Shown: positions 56,398 through 64,000 of the stretch, piece by piece | How positions within the stretch are numbered: the stretch's first letter is position 1 | Layout: each line of letters opens with the position of its first letter | Assembly: GCF_014235765.1 (NCBI RefSeq) | Contig: NZ_JACMYH010000002.1 | Location: 558,001 to 622,000 of the forward strand | Direction: 5' to 3' | Source: Pseudomonas baltica | Lineage (GTDB): Bacteria; Pseudomonadota; Gammaproteobacteria; Pseudomonadales; Pseudomonadaceae | DNA: 64,000 nt | Program-made: the position numbers and the translations under genes | The notes under the pieces: model-generated | Databases searched by the model: none | Told to the model about the DNA's origin: nothing | The model's input: the letters and a program-made list of their open reading frames with translations, nothing else

Positions 56398-58509
56398 CTA
56401 CATATCCACGGCAACGCTCAAGGTCAGGTTGCGCGGCTCGCCGGGCATCGCCCAGTAGTTGCTGTAGGATCGCTCGAAGTACTTTTCGTCGAACAGGTTG
56501 TTCAGGTTGACCCCCAGGGTGACCTTGTCGCTGGCCTTGTAATGCGCGAGCAAATCGACCGTGTGATAGGCGGGCAACTCGAAACGGCCCCCGGACTCGC
56601 CGGACCGATCCCCTACATAGGTGAACGCGGCGCCGATATCGGAACCGCGCAACGGCCCGTCCTGAAACTCATGGACGCCCAGCAGGCTGGCGCTGTTGCG
56701 TGCCACGCCAAGCAGGCGGCTGCCCTTGGGCACGCTGGCGTCGCCCTCGGTGACCTCGGCGTCGATCCAGGCGTAGGCGCCGATCACGCGTAGTGAGTCG
56801 GTCAGCTGGCCACTGAACTGCAAGTCGACGCCCTGGCTGCGTGCCTTGCCGATGGCGCGATTGAGGTTGCTCGCCGGGTCCAGCGCCAGCACGTTCTCTT
56901 TGTCGATGTGAAACGCCGCCAGGGTCGCGCTCAGGCGCTCGTCGAACAACTCGGCCTTGAGCCCCGCCTCGTAGCCCATGCCTTCTTCAGGGTCGAACGA
57001 CTTGCCGCCGGCATCCAGCCCGCTGTTGGGCTTGAACGACGTCGAGGCATTGGCGAACAGCCCCCATTGCGGCGTGAGTTGGTAGAGCAGCCCGGCGCGC
57101 TGGGTGAAAGCATCCTGGCGCTGCAGGTTGCGATTGCCGGTAGTGTAGTCGGCGATGCGCTGTTCGAAATGTTCATAGCGCACGCCCAGCATGCCGCGCA
57201 GTTTGTCGCTGAACACCAGTTGATCCTGCAGGTTCAGCGCGTGGCTGCGCACATGCTCGCGAAAATCCGAGCCCGACCGCGCGCCTGTGGGTTTGGGCTG
57301 GCCGTACACCGGGTCGAAGATGTCGATTCGGTAGGCACCTGCGGTGGCGGTCACCCGTTCGTTCTTGCGGTAATCCTCATATTCGCTGCCAATCAACAGT
57401 TCATGCTGCACCCTGGCCGTGTCGAGGAAACCGCGCAGCTCGACCTGGCTGATGCTGTCGTGCCAATCCATGTCGCGCTCTCGAAAGCGCCGATTGACCG
57501 TATGGCCGTCAGCGTTGAGCGCGCGTGCCTCACTGGCATCGCCGCTCAGCTCGCCCTGTTTGTAGTGGCTGGCCACGCGCAGTTGCCAGTCGTCGTTGAG
57601 CCGGTGTTCCAGCGCGGCCTGGATGCGGTTGTTGTCGTTGTCGATGAAGCCGTCGTTGGGCTCGCCGAGAAAGGTCCGGCGCGAGCCTCCACCCCAGCCA
57701 TTGCCCGGCGCTACCACCCCGCGGTCGAACACCGATTGGTGGCGCACCAGCTCGGCCTCCACCAGCAAGGAGGTGTCCGGATCCAGCTGCCAGCTCAGCG
57801 ATGGTGCCACGTACACCCGCTCGTTCTGCACATGGTCACGGAAGCTGTGGTTGTCTTCCACCGCCAGGTTGACCCGGCTCAGCACCTGGCCCTCGGCATC
57901 GAGCGGGGTGTTCAGGTCCAGGCTGGTGCGATAGCGGTCCCAGGAGCCGGCGCTGCCGTACAGGCGCGCGAAGGATTCGGCCTGGGGTTTCTTGCTGACG
58001 ATGTTGACCGTGCCGCCGGGATCGCCACGTCCGTACAGGCTGGCAGCCGGGCCCTTGAGCACCTCGATGCGTTCGATGCTGGAAACGTCCGGGGTCGCAG
58101 GGTAGCCGCGGTTGGCGCTGAAGCCGTCGCGGTAGAATTCCGAGGTGCTGAAGCCGCGCACGCTGTATTCGTAAAGCGTCAGGCCGCCGAAGTTGTTCTG
58201 CTGGGACACACCCCCGGCGTATTGCAGGGCACGTTCCACATTGCTGCTGCCCAGGTCCTGAAGCACCTGGACCGGGATCACGCTGACCGCTTGGGGAACG
58301 TCCTTGATCGCGGTATCGGTCTTGGTCGCGCTGCCCGAACGGGTCGCGCGGTAGCCGGTGACCGGACCGGTCGCGGTTTCCATATCGCCACCCGCCGTGA
58401 CGCTGATGGCTTCCAGTTCGAGGGTTTCGGGCGAGGTTTCGGCGTAGGCGGGCATCCCCAGTACGCTGAAGGCGAGGCCGGCCATGGGGGCAAAACGAGG
58501 TGAGCGCAT
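56398..58509 (-). CDS. TonB-dependent siderophore receptor (FhuA/FpvA type)
   Basis: The 703-residue outer-membrane receptor has a signal peptide (ending MPAYA|ET), a plug domain (KDVPQAVSVIPVQVLQDLGS ... IEVLKGPAASLYGRGDPGGT VNIVSKKP, written here in two parts) and a 22-strand barrel ending ...RNLTLSVAVDM with a C-terminal hydrophobic residue. It has the catechol/hydroxamate receptor-type VRGFSTSEFYRDGF. There is no extended N-terminal signalling domain. The TTG at 58515 is less likely than ATG 58509. An AT-rich palindrome lies 11 bp upstream of the start. Confidence 0.93.
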   Translation of the reverse strand: MRSPRFAPMAGLAFSVLGMPAYAETSPETLELEAISVTAGGDMETATGPVTGYRATRSGSATKTDTAIKDVPQAVSVIPVQVLQDLGSSNVERALQYAGGVSQQNNFGGLTLYEYSVRGFSTSEFYRDGFSANRGYPATPDVSSIERIEVLKGPAASLYGRGDPGGTVNIVSKKPQAESFARLYGSAGSWDRYRTSLDLNTPLDAEGQVLSRVNLAVEDNHSFRDHVQNERVYVAPSLSWQLDPDTSLLVEAELVRHQSVFDRGVVAPGNGWGGGSRRTFLGEPNDGFIDNDNNRIQAALEHRLNDDWQLRVASHYKQGELSGDASEARALNADGHTVNRRFRERDMDWHDSISQVELRGFLDTARVQHELLIGSEYEDYRKNERVTATAGAYRIDIFDPVYGQPKPTGARSGSDFREHVRSHALNLQDQLVFSDKLRGMLGVRYEHFEQRIADYTTGNRNLQRQDAFTQRAGLLYQLTPQWGLFANASTSFKPNSGLDAGGKSFDPEEGMGYEAGLKAELFDERLSATLAAFHIDKENVLALDPASNLNRAIGKARSQGVDLQFSGQLTDSLRVIGAYAWIDAEVTEGDASVPKGSRLLGVARNSASLLGVHEFQDGPLRGSDIGAAFTYVGDRSGESGGRFELPAYHTVDLLAHYKASDKVTLGVNLNNLFDEKYFERSYSNYWAMPGEPRNLTLSVAVDM

Positions 58510-58520
58510 GTGCAACGATC

Positions 58521-58551
58521 CATTATGTTATAGTTATAATATAACGTAATG
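58521..58551. promoter_or_regulatory. AT-rich palindrome, candidate Fur box
   Basis: A 31-bp near-palindrome: CATTA...TAATG outer arms and GTTATA...TATAAC inner arms, 12 of 15 base pairs matching across the centre. It lies directly before the TonB receptor start codon on the minus strand, in a GC-rich genome where such AT-rich sequence is notable. It resembles Fur-box sequence, and iron control fits the gene, but it is not a perfect 19-mer. Confidence 0.55.
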
Positions 58552-58590
58552 ATTCGCGACGTGCATCTCCCATCTGCGCGTTTGCGCTGC

Positions 58591-59364
58591 TCAGGCCACC
58601 CGGCGCAGCGAAATGAACATGGCGTCGTCAGCCAGGATGGCGGCGATCATCGCGCCGGTTTCGGCCAGGCGCCGTGCCAGGTCTTCATCCGGGACGTGCA
58701 GGTCCCAGCGCGTCAACAAGTTATTCGTCAGCATCGGCATGGTGTCGACCTCGCGCAGCGCCGCGAGGAAAGCGGCAGGCGGCGGCAGGTAAGTGGTGAA
58801 GCCATCGCCCTTGAGCGCAGCAGTGTGGATGCCCAGCTGCGCGCACACCTGCGCCTTGGCAGCGATGTCGTCACGGTCGGCCTGACGCGACTGCTCGATC
58901 AACGCCGCCAGCGGCGCGTCGACCAAATGCCCACCGGCAATCAACGCAGAGCCAGTGGCCCAGGCTTCGGTCGGGCAATCCTTCATGTCCGGACGCAGTG
59001 GAATGTGCGGGTTGATCTCCATCGGATAGATCCGGCACACCAGCGGCCGCTCGGCATAGATGCCGCAGCGATTGTCGGCATTCAGGTTGCGGCAAGGTCC
59101 GACGTTGTAGGCGGCGAAGGTGATCGAGACGTAGGCGGGCGCGCTGCCGCACAGCACGGGCAGCGAACGCCGTCTGGCATGTTCCTGTTGCGCGTGGCTG
59201 AGGTTCAGGCTGTGCAGCCCGGGGCCGTTTTCCAGGAAGGCTTCGAGCAACACGATCAACTGGCCGCCGTCTTCCGCCCAATGGCGCGCCTCGGACAGCG
59301 TCAGCGGTACGTGATGGTCACTGCAGCATTTGCCACAACCGGTGCAAGAAAAACGTGTGTCCAT
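58591..59364 (-). CDS. YkgJ-type cysteine-cluster protein
   Basis: The 257-residue protein begins with the CxxCxxCC cluster (SCTGCGKCCSDHHVPLT) and has further cysteines in GPCRNLNADNRCGIYAERPL and VCRIYPMEI, the CxxCC...C...C pattern of the zinc/iron-chelating (YkgJ/PF03692) family. It is cytoplasmic, with no signal peptide. It is located just upstream of the siderophore receptor on the same strand, but the palindrome between them suggests separate control. Function uncertain. Confidence 0.83.
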   Translation of the reverse strand: MDTRFSCTGCGKCCSDHHVPLTLSEARHWAEDGGQLIVLLEAFLENGPGLHSLNLSHAQQEHARRRSLPVLCGSAPAYVSITFAAYNVGPCRNLNADNRCGIYAERPLVCRIYPMEINPHIPLRPDMKDCPTEAWATGSALIAGGHLVDAPLAALIEQSRQADRDDIAAKAQVCAQLGIHTAALKGDGFTTYLPPPAAFLAALREVDTMPMLTNNLLTRWDLHVPDEDLARRLAETGAMIAAILADDAMFISLRRVA

Positions 59365-59453
59365 GCCAACCCCGTCTGTTCGGAAAGAGTGACGAAAACA
59401 TGGCGTTTCGACACTGATGAACTGGACCGGAGCAGATTCCGTGCCAGCTCCCT

Positions 59454-59846
59454 TCAGCCGCCCAGCAGGTCGTGGGCGTCGAGCAGCCGGTAGGCCACCT
59501 GGGGGTTCTTTTCCAGGCCGCGACGGATAGCGGCCGGGATCGCTTGCCGCGTCTTGCGGCACAGTCCCGGCAGCGCGTCGAGGTGGATAGCGATGCCACG
59601 CATGCTGCGCACCGTGCTCGAGCCAGGCGTGACTTCGACACGCAGGCCGAGCTGGTCGAAGATACGCTGCTGCAAGCGCCGCAGGTCATCCAGGCTGTCC
59701 ACGTTCTCCAGCCGTTCGAGCAGGCGCTTTTCTTCATCGCGGGTCAGGCGCAGGATGCGCAGGTCGGCATCGGGAACCGCGTGCAGGCGTTCGCGCTCGC
59801 AGATGCAAGCGCCGGGTGGGCAGGGTTGGCGAGTGGCAGGGGCCAT
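59454..59846 (-). CDS. Conserved hypothetical protein
   Basis: The 130-residue protein has an N-terminal CPPGACICERERL cluster and a helical body (DADLRILRLTRDEEKRLLER, LDDLRRLQQRIFDQLG), ending with a conserved TRQAIPAAIRRGLEKNPQVA. It resembles a small conserved Pseudomonas protein of unknown role. The start is uncertain: ATG 59846 was chosen, but in-frame ATGs at 59852 and 59864 lack clear ribosome sites too. It lies beside the YkgJ gene on the same strand. Confidence 0.65.
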   Translation of the reverse strand: MAPATRQPCPPGACICERERLHAVPDADLRILRLTRDEEKRLLERLENVDSLDDLRRLQQRIFDQLGLRVEVTPGSSTVRSMRGIAIHLDALPGLCRKTRQAIPAAIRRGLEKNPQVAYRLLDAHDLLGG

Positions 59847-59954
59847 GGTCATGAGCGCAAGCATAGCCAGACTGCGGGGTATTTGCACTGGGGCTGTCGA
59901 CATGCCGGGGCCTCGTCCATACTGGCGCAAATCCATCCGTTCCCAAGGCCTTAC

Positions 59955-61058
59955 ATGTCCAGAAGCCGGCTCGCCGTGCGCCATGGCGCACTGAGCATCC
60001 TCCTTGTATTGCTCGCCGCCTGTTCCAGTCAACGCAGCAACCAACCCCCGGCACCTTCGCCCGAACAGGTGCGTGCCAAGCTCGTGCAGCTGCTGCCCGC
60101 CAAGGTCACCGACCGCGAGGGCTGGGCTGCCGATATCGAAACGGCCCTGAACGTGCAGGGCATCCCGGGCAGCGATGAAAACCTGTGCGCGGTGCTGGCC
60201 GTGGCCGAGCAGGAGTCCACCTTCCAGGTCGACCCCAGCGTGCCGGGGCTGGGCAAGATCGCCCGCCAGGAAATCGACCGCCGCGCCGGTCGGGTGCATG
60301 TACCGGGCTTTCTCGTCGACGCTGCGCTTGGCATTCGCTCGGTCGACGGCAAGTCCTATGCGCAACGACTGGAGGCTGCGCGCTCGGAGAAACAGCTCAG
60401 CGAAATCTTCGACGACTTCACCGGCATGGTGCCCTTGGGCAGGCAGCTGTTCGGCACGTTCAACCCAGTCCGCACCGGCGGGCCGATGCAGGTCAGCATC
60501 GACTTCGCCGAGAAGCACCGCGCGCGCTACCCCTACACCGTGGACGGTTCGATTCGCCGCGAAGTGTTCACCCGGCGCGGCGGCATGTATTTCGGCATTG
60601 CCCATCTGCTTGGCTATCCGGCCAGCTACGAACGTCCGTTGTACCGCTTCGCCGATTTCAACGCCGGCTGGTACGCAAGCCGCAATGCGGCGTTCCAGAA
60701 TGCCGTGAACCAGTTGTCCGGCGGCCGTCTGGCGCTCGACGGCGACCTGATTCGCTACGACTCCAGCGCCGCCAGCAACACCGAGCTGGCGGTACGCAAT
60801 CTTGGCAACCGCTTGAACATGAACGACCGCGACATTCGCCGTGCCCTCGAGGAAGGTGAAACCCTGGATTTCGAAAAGACCACGCTATTCGAGCGTACCT
60901 TCGCCCTGGCCGACAAGGCTGCCGGCAAGCCGGTTCCGCGGGCAATCCTTCCGGGCATCAAACTGCAGAGCCCGAAGATCACCCGCAACCTGACCACGGC
61001 CTGGTTTGCCCAACGGGTGGACGAGCGCTACGCCCGCTGCATGCTGCGCGCCCGCTGA
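59955..61058 (+). CDS. DUF1615 lipoprotein
   Basis: The 367-residue protein has a lipoprotein signal (LSILLVLLAACSS) and a lysozyme-like region near residues 75-85 (AVAEQESTFQVDP), with further DUF1615 hallmarks FTRRGGMYFGIAHLLGYPAS and NAGWYASRNAAFQNA. The conserved Glu in AEQES suggests a cell-wall-associated activity, but that is inference. Start ATG 59955 has AAGG seven bases upstream. It is divergent from the conserved hypothetical gene. Confidence 0.88.
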   Translation: MSRSRLAVRHGALSILLVLLAACSSQRSNQPPAPSPEQVRAKLVQLLPAKVTDREGWAADIETALNVQGIPGSDENLCAVLAVAEQESTFQVDPSVPGLGKIARQEIDRRAGRVHVPGFLVDAALGIRSVDGKSYAQRLEAARSEKQLSEIFDDFTGMVPLGRQLFGTFNPVRTGGPMQVSIDFAEKHRARYPYTVDGSIRREVFTRRGGMYFGIAHLLGYPASYERPLYRFADFNAGWYASRNAAFQNAVNQLSGGRLALDGDLIRYDSSAASNTELAVRNLGNRLNMNDRDIRRALEEGETLDFEKTTLFERTFALADKAAGKPVPRAILPGIKLQSPKITRNLTTAWFAQRVDERYARCMLRAR

Positions 61059-61073
61059 GGGCCCCGGGTTTGC

Positions 61074-61736
61074 TTAGTCGGCGCGCAGCAGCAGCGGCTC
61101 GGCCAGGCTGTAGCCAAAGCCGCGCAGGGTCTGCAGGGCTTCGGGGCAATCGAGCTGGGCCAGCTTGCGACGAAGGTTGCACACGTGTCGCTCGATCAGC
61201 GCCGTCTTCGGCGCCTGGCCTGCGCCCCACAATTGCTGCTCGATGAACTGCCGGCTGACCGCGCCAGGGTTGCTTGCCAGCATCGCCAGCAAGCGATGCT
61301 CGCTGACGGTCAGGCTCTGCTGGCGCTTGCCGCGTCCGACCATCAGCCGCGATGGCGACAACCACAGGCGTGAAGGCGGCAGGGCAGGGGCGCGCGGCCG
61401 CGCACGGGACAGTGCCTGCAGACGCGCCAGCACCTCGGCTGTGGCGACCGGCTGCGCCAGGCACGCATCGGCCCCGGCGCGCAGGGCGGCGATACGGGCC
61501 TGACGGTCGTCGCCGGCCAGCAGCACCATCAGTGCAGCGCTGCCCCGGTGTGCCAGGCAGTGCTCCAGCGCGCCCTGGCCAGAGCGTTCCAGTGCCAGCA
61601 CGATGAACCCATATTGGCCTGGCACAAGCGCCTGCGCTGCTGTGGCCGTATCGACCGTGTGCAGCGTTGTGGCGTGTTCCGCCAATGCGCCTTGCAGGGC
61701 GTTGTCGGGCGTGTCGCTGATATAGAGCAGGTTCAT
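61074..61736 (-). CDS. OmpR-type response regulator with degenerate receiver
   Basis: The 220-residue protein has an N-terminal receiver-like domain and a C-terminal winged helix (LTVSEHRLLAMLASNPGAVSR ... ERHVCNLRRKLAQL). The phosphorylation residues are missing: the acidic pair reads LLYISDTP, the phospho-Asp position is Ala48 (FIVLALERSG), and the conserved Lys is Gln95 (LAQPVATAEV). It is the third gene of an operon with a complete response regulator and kinase, starting 2 bp after the kinase stop. It likely works without phosphorylation. Confidence 0.88.
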   Translation of the reverse strand: MNLLYISDTPDNALQGALAEHATTLHTVDTATAAQALVPGQYGFIVLALERSGQGALEHCLAHRGSAALMVLLAGDDRQARIAALRAGADACLAQPVATAEVLARLQALSRARPRAPALPPSRLWLSPSRLMVGRGKRQQSLTVSEHRLLAMLASNPGAVSRQFIEQQLWGAGQAPKTALIERHVCNLRRKLAQLDCPEALQTLRGFGYSLAEPLLLRAD

Positions 61737-61738
61737 GT

Positions 61739-63130
61739 TCACACCAATGCCTTGCTTTGTCGGCACCACAGGGTCATCCGCGTGCCACCTTGTTCGCTGC
61801 TGCCCACTTCGAGGGTAAACCCATGCAGCTTGACCACCGCAGCAACGATCGACAGCCCCAGGCCGAAGCCGCTGTGCTGGCCGTCGGCTTCGCAACGATA
61901 AAAGCGTTGAAAGATCGCTTCGCGCTCCTCTGGTGCGATACCCGGTCCGCTGTCGCTGATTTCCAAACGTGTGGCGCCGTTTTCCGCCGTGGCGCCAAGC
62001 ACCACCAGACCGTGCGCCGGAGTGAACTTGATGGCATTGCTGAGCAGGTTGCCCACGGCTTCGAACAGCAGCGCGCGATCGCCATTCAGCATCGGCAGCG
62101 TGTCGGGCACGTCCAGACGCAGATTGATGCCCTCGTCCTCGGCCAAAGGCAGATAGAAGTCGTGCAGTTCGTGCAGCAGCGGTTGCGGGTCGAAGGAAAT
62201 GAAGCCGGAACGTCGGCGGTGGTCTTCGATTTCCGAGATGCGCAACAGCCCACGAAAACGCGCCATCAGCGTGTCGGCTTCAGCGATCACATCGTCCAGT
62301 TGCAACGCTTGGCGCGAATCCGCCGGCGCCTCCTGCTGGATGCGATACAACTGGGCGCGCAGGCGGGTCAGGGGGGTACGCAAGTCATGGGCAATGTTGT
62401 CGCAGACGCCCTTGACCTCGATCATCAGTTGCTCGATGCGTTCGAGCATCGCATTGACGATCGCCGCCAGCATGTCCAATTCGTCCCGGCGGTCCGAGAG
62501 CGGCAGGCGAGTGGTCAGATCACCGGCAACGATCGCATCGGCACGGGCCTCGATGGCGCGGATGCGCCGCAATGGCCTGCGTCGCAGCAGGTGCCAGCCG
62601 GCGATCCCGGGAATGATCGTCAGCGAAATCCCCCACAGCAGTGCGCGCAGAATGATGTGGGTCACCGCGAACAACGAACCGTTGTCGCGTACCAGCACTA
62701 GCCAGCGACCATCGAGTGTACGCATGGCCACCGCGTCGCAGCTGTTCTGCGGCATCTGCGGGTTGGCGCTGTCCAGGCAGCTGTCCAGGTCGTGGATGCG
62801 ACCGTCCAGCGGCAGGCCCCGCGGCACTTGCAGCAGCTGGCCGGACAACGGCCGCAGTTGCAGGTCGAACAGGCCATAGGCATCGAAGGTGCGATCATCG
62901 AATGCTTCGCTGGCAGCCAGCGCCTCGTTCAGCGCTTCACCGTGGAACCGCGAGAACAGATGTTGACGCTGCATCAGGGAGTGCCGCGCCAGGTCGGCGA
63001 GGTAGGTCGAGACCTCGTAGTACAACACCCCCATGAGAATGCTGCTCCAGGCCACGAACAGAAAGCTGTAGAGCGCCAGCAGCCGACTGCTGGAAGAACG
63101 CCAGCCTTTAGACAGGTTCGGCAATGACAT
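61739..63130 (-). CDS. Sensor histidine kinase
   Basis: The 463-residue kinase has two membrane helices (about 15-37 and 157-180), a periplasmic sensor of about 120 residues with two cysteines (SCLD, SCDA), a HAMP domain (LRRIRAIEARADAIVAGDL), a HisKA domain with phospho-His248 (NIAHDLRTPLTRL) and a GHKL ATPase (NLLSNAIKFTP, DSGPGIAPEER, GFGLGLSIV). Its ATG overlaps the response-regulator gene by 23 bp. The signal is unknown. Confidence 0.93.
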   Translation of the reverse strand: MSLPNLSKGWRSSSSRLLALYSFLFVAWSSILMGVLYYEVSTYLADLARHSLMQRQHLFSRFHGEALNEALAASEAFDDRTFDAYGLFDLQLRPLSGQLLQVPRGLPLDGRIHDLDSCLDSANPQMPQNSCDAVAMRTLDGRWLVLVRDNGSLFAVTHIILRALLWGISLTIIPGIAGWHLLRRRPLRRIRAIEARADAIVAGDLTTRLPLSDRRDELDMLAAIVNAMLERIEQLMIEVKGVCDNIAHDLRTPLTRLRAQLYRIQQEAPADSRQALQLDDVIAEADTLMARFRGLLRISEIEDHRRRSGFISFDPQPLLHELHDFYLPLAEDEGINLRLDVPDTLPMLNGDRALLFEAVGNLLSNAIKFTPAHGLVVLGATAENGATRLEISDSGPGIAPEEREAIFQRFYRCEADGQHSGFGLGLSIVAAVVKLHGFTLEVGSSEQGGTRMTLWCRQSKALV

Positions 63131-63791
63131 AGCCGGAGCCTCGCACGGTCTTGATCAACGGTGCGGTGCCCGGTGGGTCGATCTTCTTGCGCAAGCGGCC
63201 AATGTGCACGTCGATCAGGTTGGTGCCCGGATCGAAGTGATAACCCCAGACTTCTTCGAAGATCATCATGCGCGTCAGGATCTGCCCGGCATTGCGCATC
63301 AGAAATTCCAGCAGCTTGTATTCGGTGGGCAGCAGGTTCAGCGCCTGTTCGCCACGGCGTGCTTCGCGTGTCATCAAATCCAGGGTCAGGTCGGCGACGC
63401 GCAGCGTGTTGTCGGCGGCGGCCACGGGGTTGTTGCGGCGCAGCAGCACCTCGACCCGAGCCGCCATCTCGTCCGAGGCGAACGGCTTGGTCAGGTAGTC
63501 ATCGCCACCGGCACGCAGTCCGCGTACGCGCTCGTCGACATCCGACAACGCGCTGATCATCAGAATGGGCGTGCTCACGCCGATGGTGCGCAGGGTCGTC
63601 ACGATGGCCAGGCCGTCCAGCTCGGGCAGCATGCGATCCAGGGTGATCACGTCGTAGTTGCCGCTCACCGCCTTGACCAGCCCTTCGCGGCCGTTGTCCA
63701 CCCAGTCGACCTGCAGGCCATGGCTGCTCAGTTCCGCCACGATCTCCCTGGCGGTCACGGCATCGTCTTCGATGGTCAGTACGCGCGTCAT
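63108..63791 (-). CDS. OmpR-family response regulator
   Basis: The 227-residue protein has a complete receiver (acidic Asp9/Asp10 in LTIEDDAVT, phospho-Asp52 in ITLDRMLPELDG, Lys in LTKPFASDEM) and an OmpR/PhoB winged helix (LLPTEYKLLEFLMRNAGQIL ... NLIDVHIGRLRKKID). It resembles CzcR/IrlR-type regulators. The start is ATG 63791; the frame continues upstream but the extension is not conserved. It heads the operon regulator-kinase-degenerate regulator. Confidence 0.92.
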   Translation of the reverse strand: MTRVLTIEDDAVTAREIVAELSSHGLQVDWVDNGREGLVKAVSGNYDVITLDRMLPELDGLAIVTTLRTIGVSTPILMISALSDVDERVRGLRAGGDDYLTKPFASDEMAARVEVLLRRNNPVAAADNTLRVADLTLDLMTREARRGEQALNLLPTEYKLLEFLMRNAGQILTRMMIFEEVWGYHFDPGTNLIDVHIGRLRKKIDPPGTAPLIKTVRGSGYVIAEPV

Positions 63792-64000
63792 GTTGGTCTC
63801 TACCCGATGATGTCTGCTGAGGATGGCGGCATTGTGACAACAATCCACGCACGGCTCGTTGAAGTTTTTTTCATCTTGCGCCACCTCATCCTTTCTGGGT
63901 AACCCCAGGGCGCTTCCAAGGCCGCAGGCCGACGGATAGCACGGTTCCTGTGCAGTGTTGCTAAAGCCTGGCCGTGTCCGGCCGATGCAACGGTCACAGC
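63792..64000. other. Upstream region of the two-component operon
   Basis: The last 209 bases hold no convincing gene. They contain the promoter region of the leftward two-component operon. An ATG-initiated frame extending the regulator by about 30 residues is open here but has no family support. I found no clear operator. Confidence 0.5.

Overview
The window is a GC-rich chromosomal segment from a Pseudomonas, most like the P. putida/P. fluorescens lineage. This rests on gene order, on protein sequences I recognise (FlhA, FliG, CheY, the Ccm proteins, Anr) and on REP-type inverted repeats. I saw no rRNA, tRNA, CRISPR array, insertion sequence or prophage. All calls come from reading the sequence; no database search was run.

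Region 1 (1-27709, all on +) is the second half of a large flagellar/chemotaxis locus. It opens with the 3' end of fliF and continues fliG-fliH-fliI-fliJ. Next is an embedded HsbA-HsbR-HptB-like phosphorelay/anti-anti-sigma module. Then come fliK, fliL-M-N-O-P-Q-R-flhB, flhA-flhF-fleN-fliA, and cheY-cheZ-cheA-cheB-motC-motD-parC-parP-cheW-DUF2802. Sigma-54-type -24/-12 elements lie before fliK, fliL and flhA, as expected for the RpoN/FleQ tier. fleN and fliA encode the regulators of flagellar number and of the late (sigma-28) tier. A short acidic-x-LL motif resembling known CheY-binding peptides recurs in FliM, FliN, CheZ and, four times, in the CheA linker.

Region 2 (27751-32570, on -) holds an accessory gene for a large protein with a TcdA/TcdB-like glycosyltransferase domain (putative toxin). 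It sits between the chemotaxis operon and a small fliK-like/flhB-C-terminal-like pair.

Region 3 (32742-39677, +) is a complete cytochrome c maturation operon, ccmABCDEFG(dsbE)HI, with mostly 4-base or shorter overlaps. A small proline-rich lipoprotein gene follows.

Region 4 (40128-53649) is mixed housekeeping and accessory DNA: sbp (sulfate binding), a Kv-type potassium channel with a C-terminal zinc-ribbon-like tail, a TetR regulator, a DUF808 membrane protein, a manganese catalase gene interrupted by an in-frame amber codon, SDR and PRISE-type reductases, a hexapeptide acetyltransferase, apt, the oxygen sensor anr, small exported proteins, a GNAT protein, a single-domain response regulator and a YdgA/DUF945 protein.

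Region 5 (53672-64000) has a cytochrome b561, then a PctA-like chemoreceptor with a complete dCache amino-acid motif and a near-perfect FliA promoter. It continues with a TonB-dependent siderophore receptor behind an AT-rich palindrome, a YkgJ-type cysteine-cluster protein, a conserved hypothetical protein, a DUF1615 lipoprotein, and a three-gene two-component operon whose third member is a response regulator lacking its phospho-acceptor aspartate.

The most unusual items are the TcdA/B-like glycosyltransferase insertion, the repeated CheY-binding-like motifs in CheA, the amber codon in the Mn-catalase, the phosphorylation-deficient regulator, and the palindrome before the TonB receptor.
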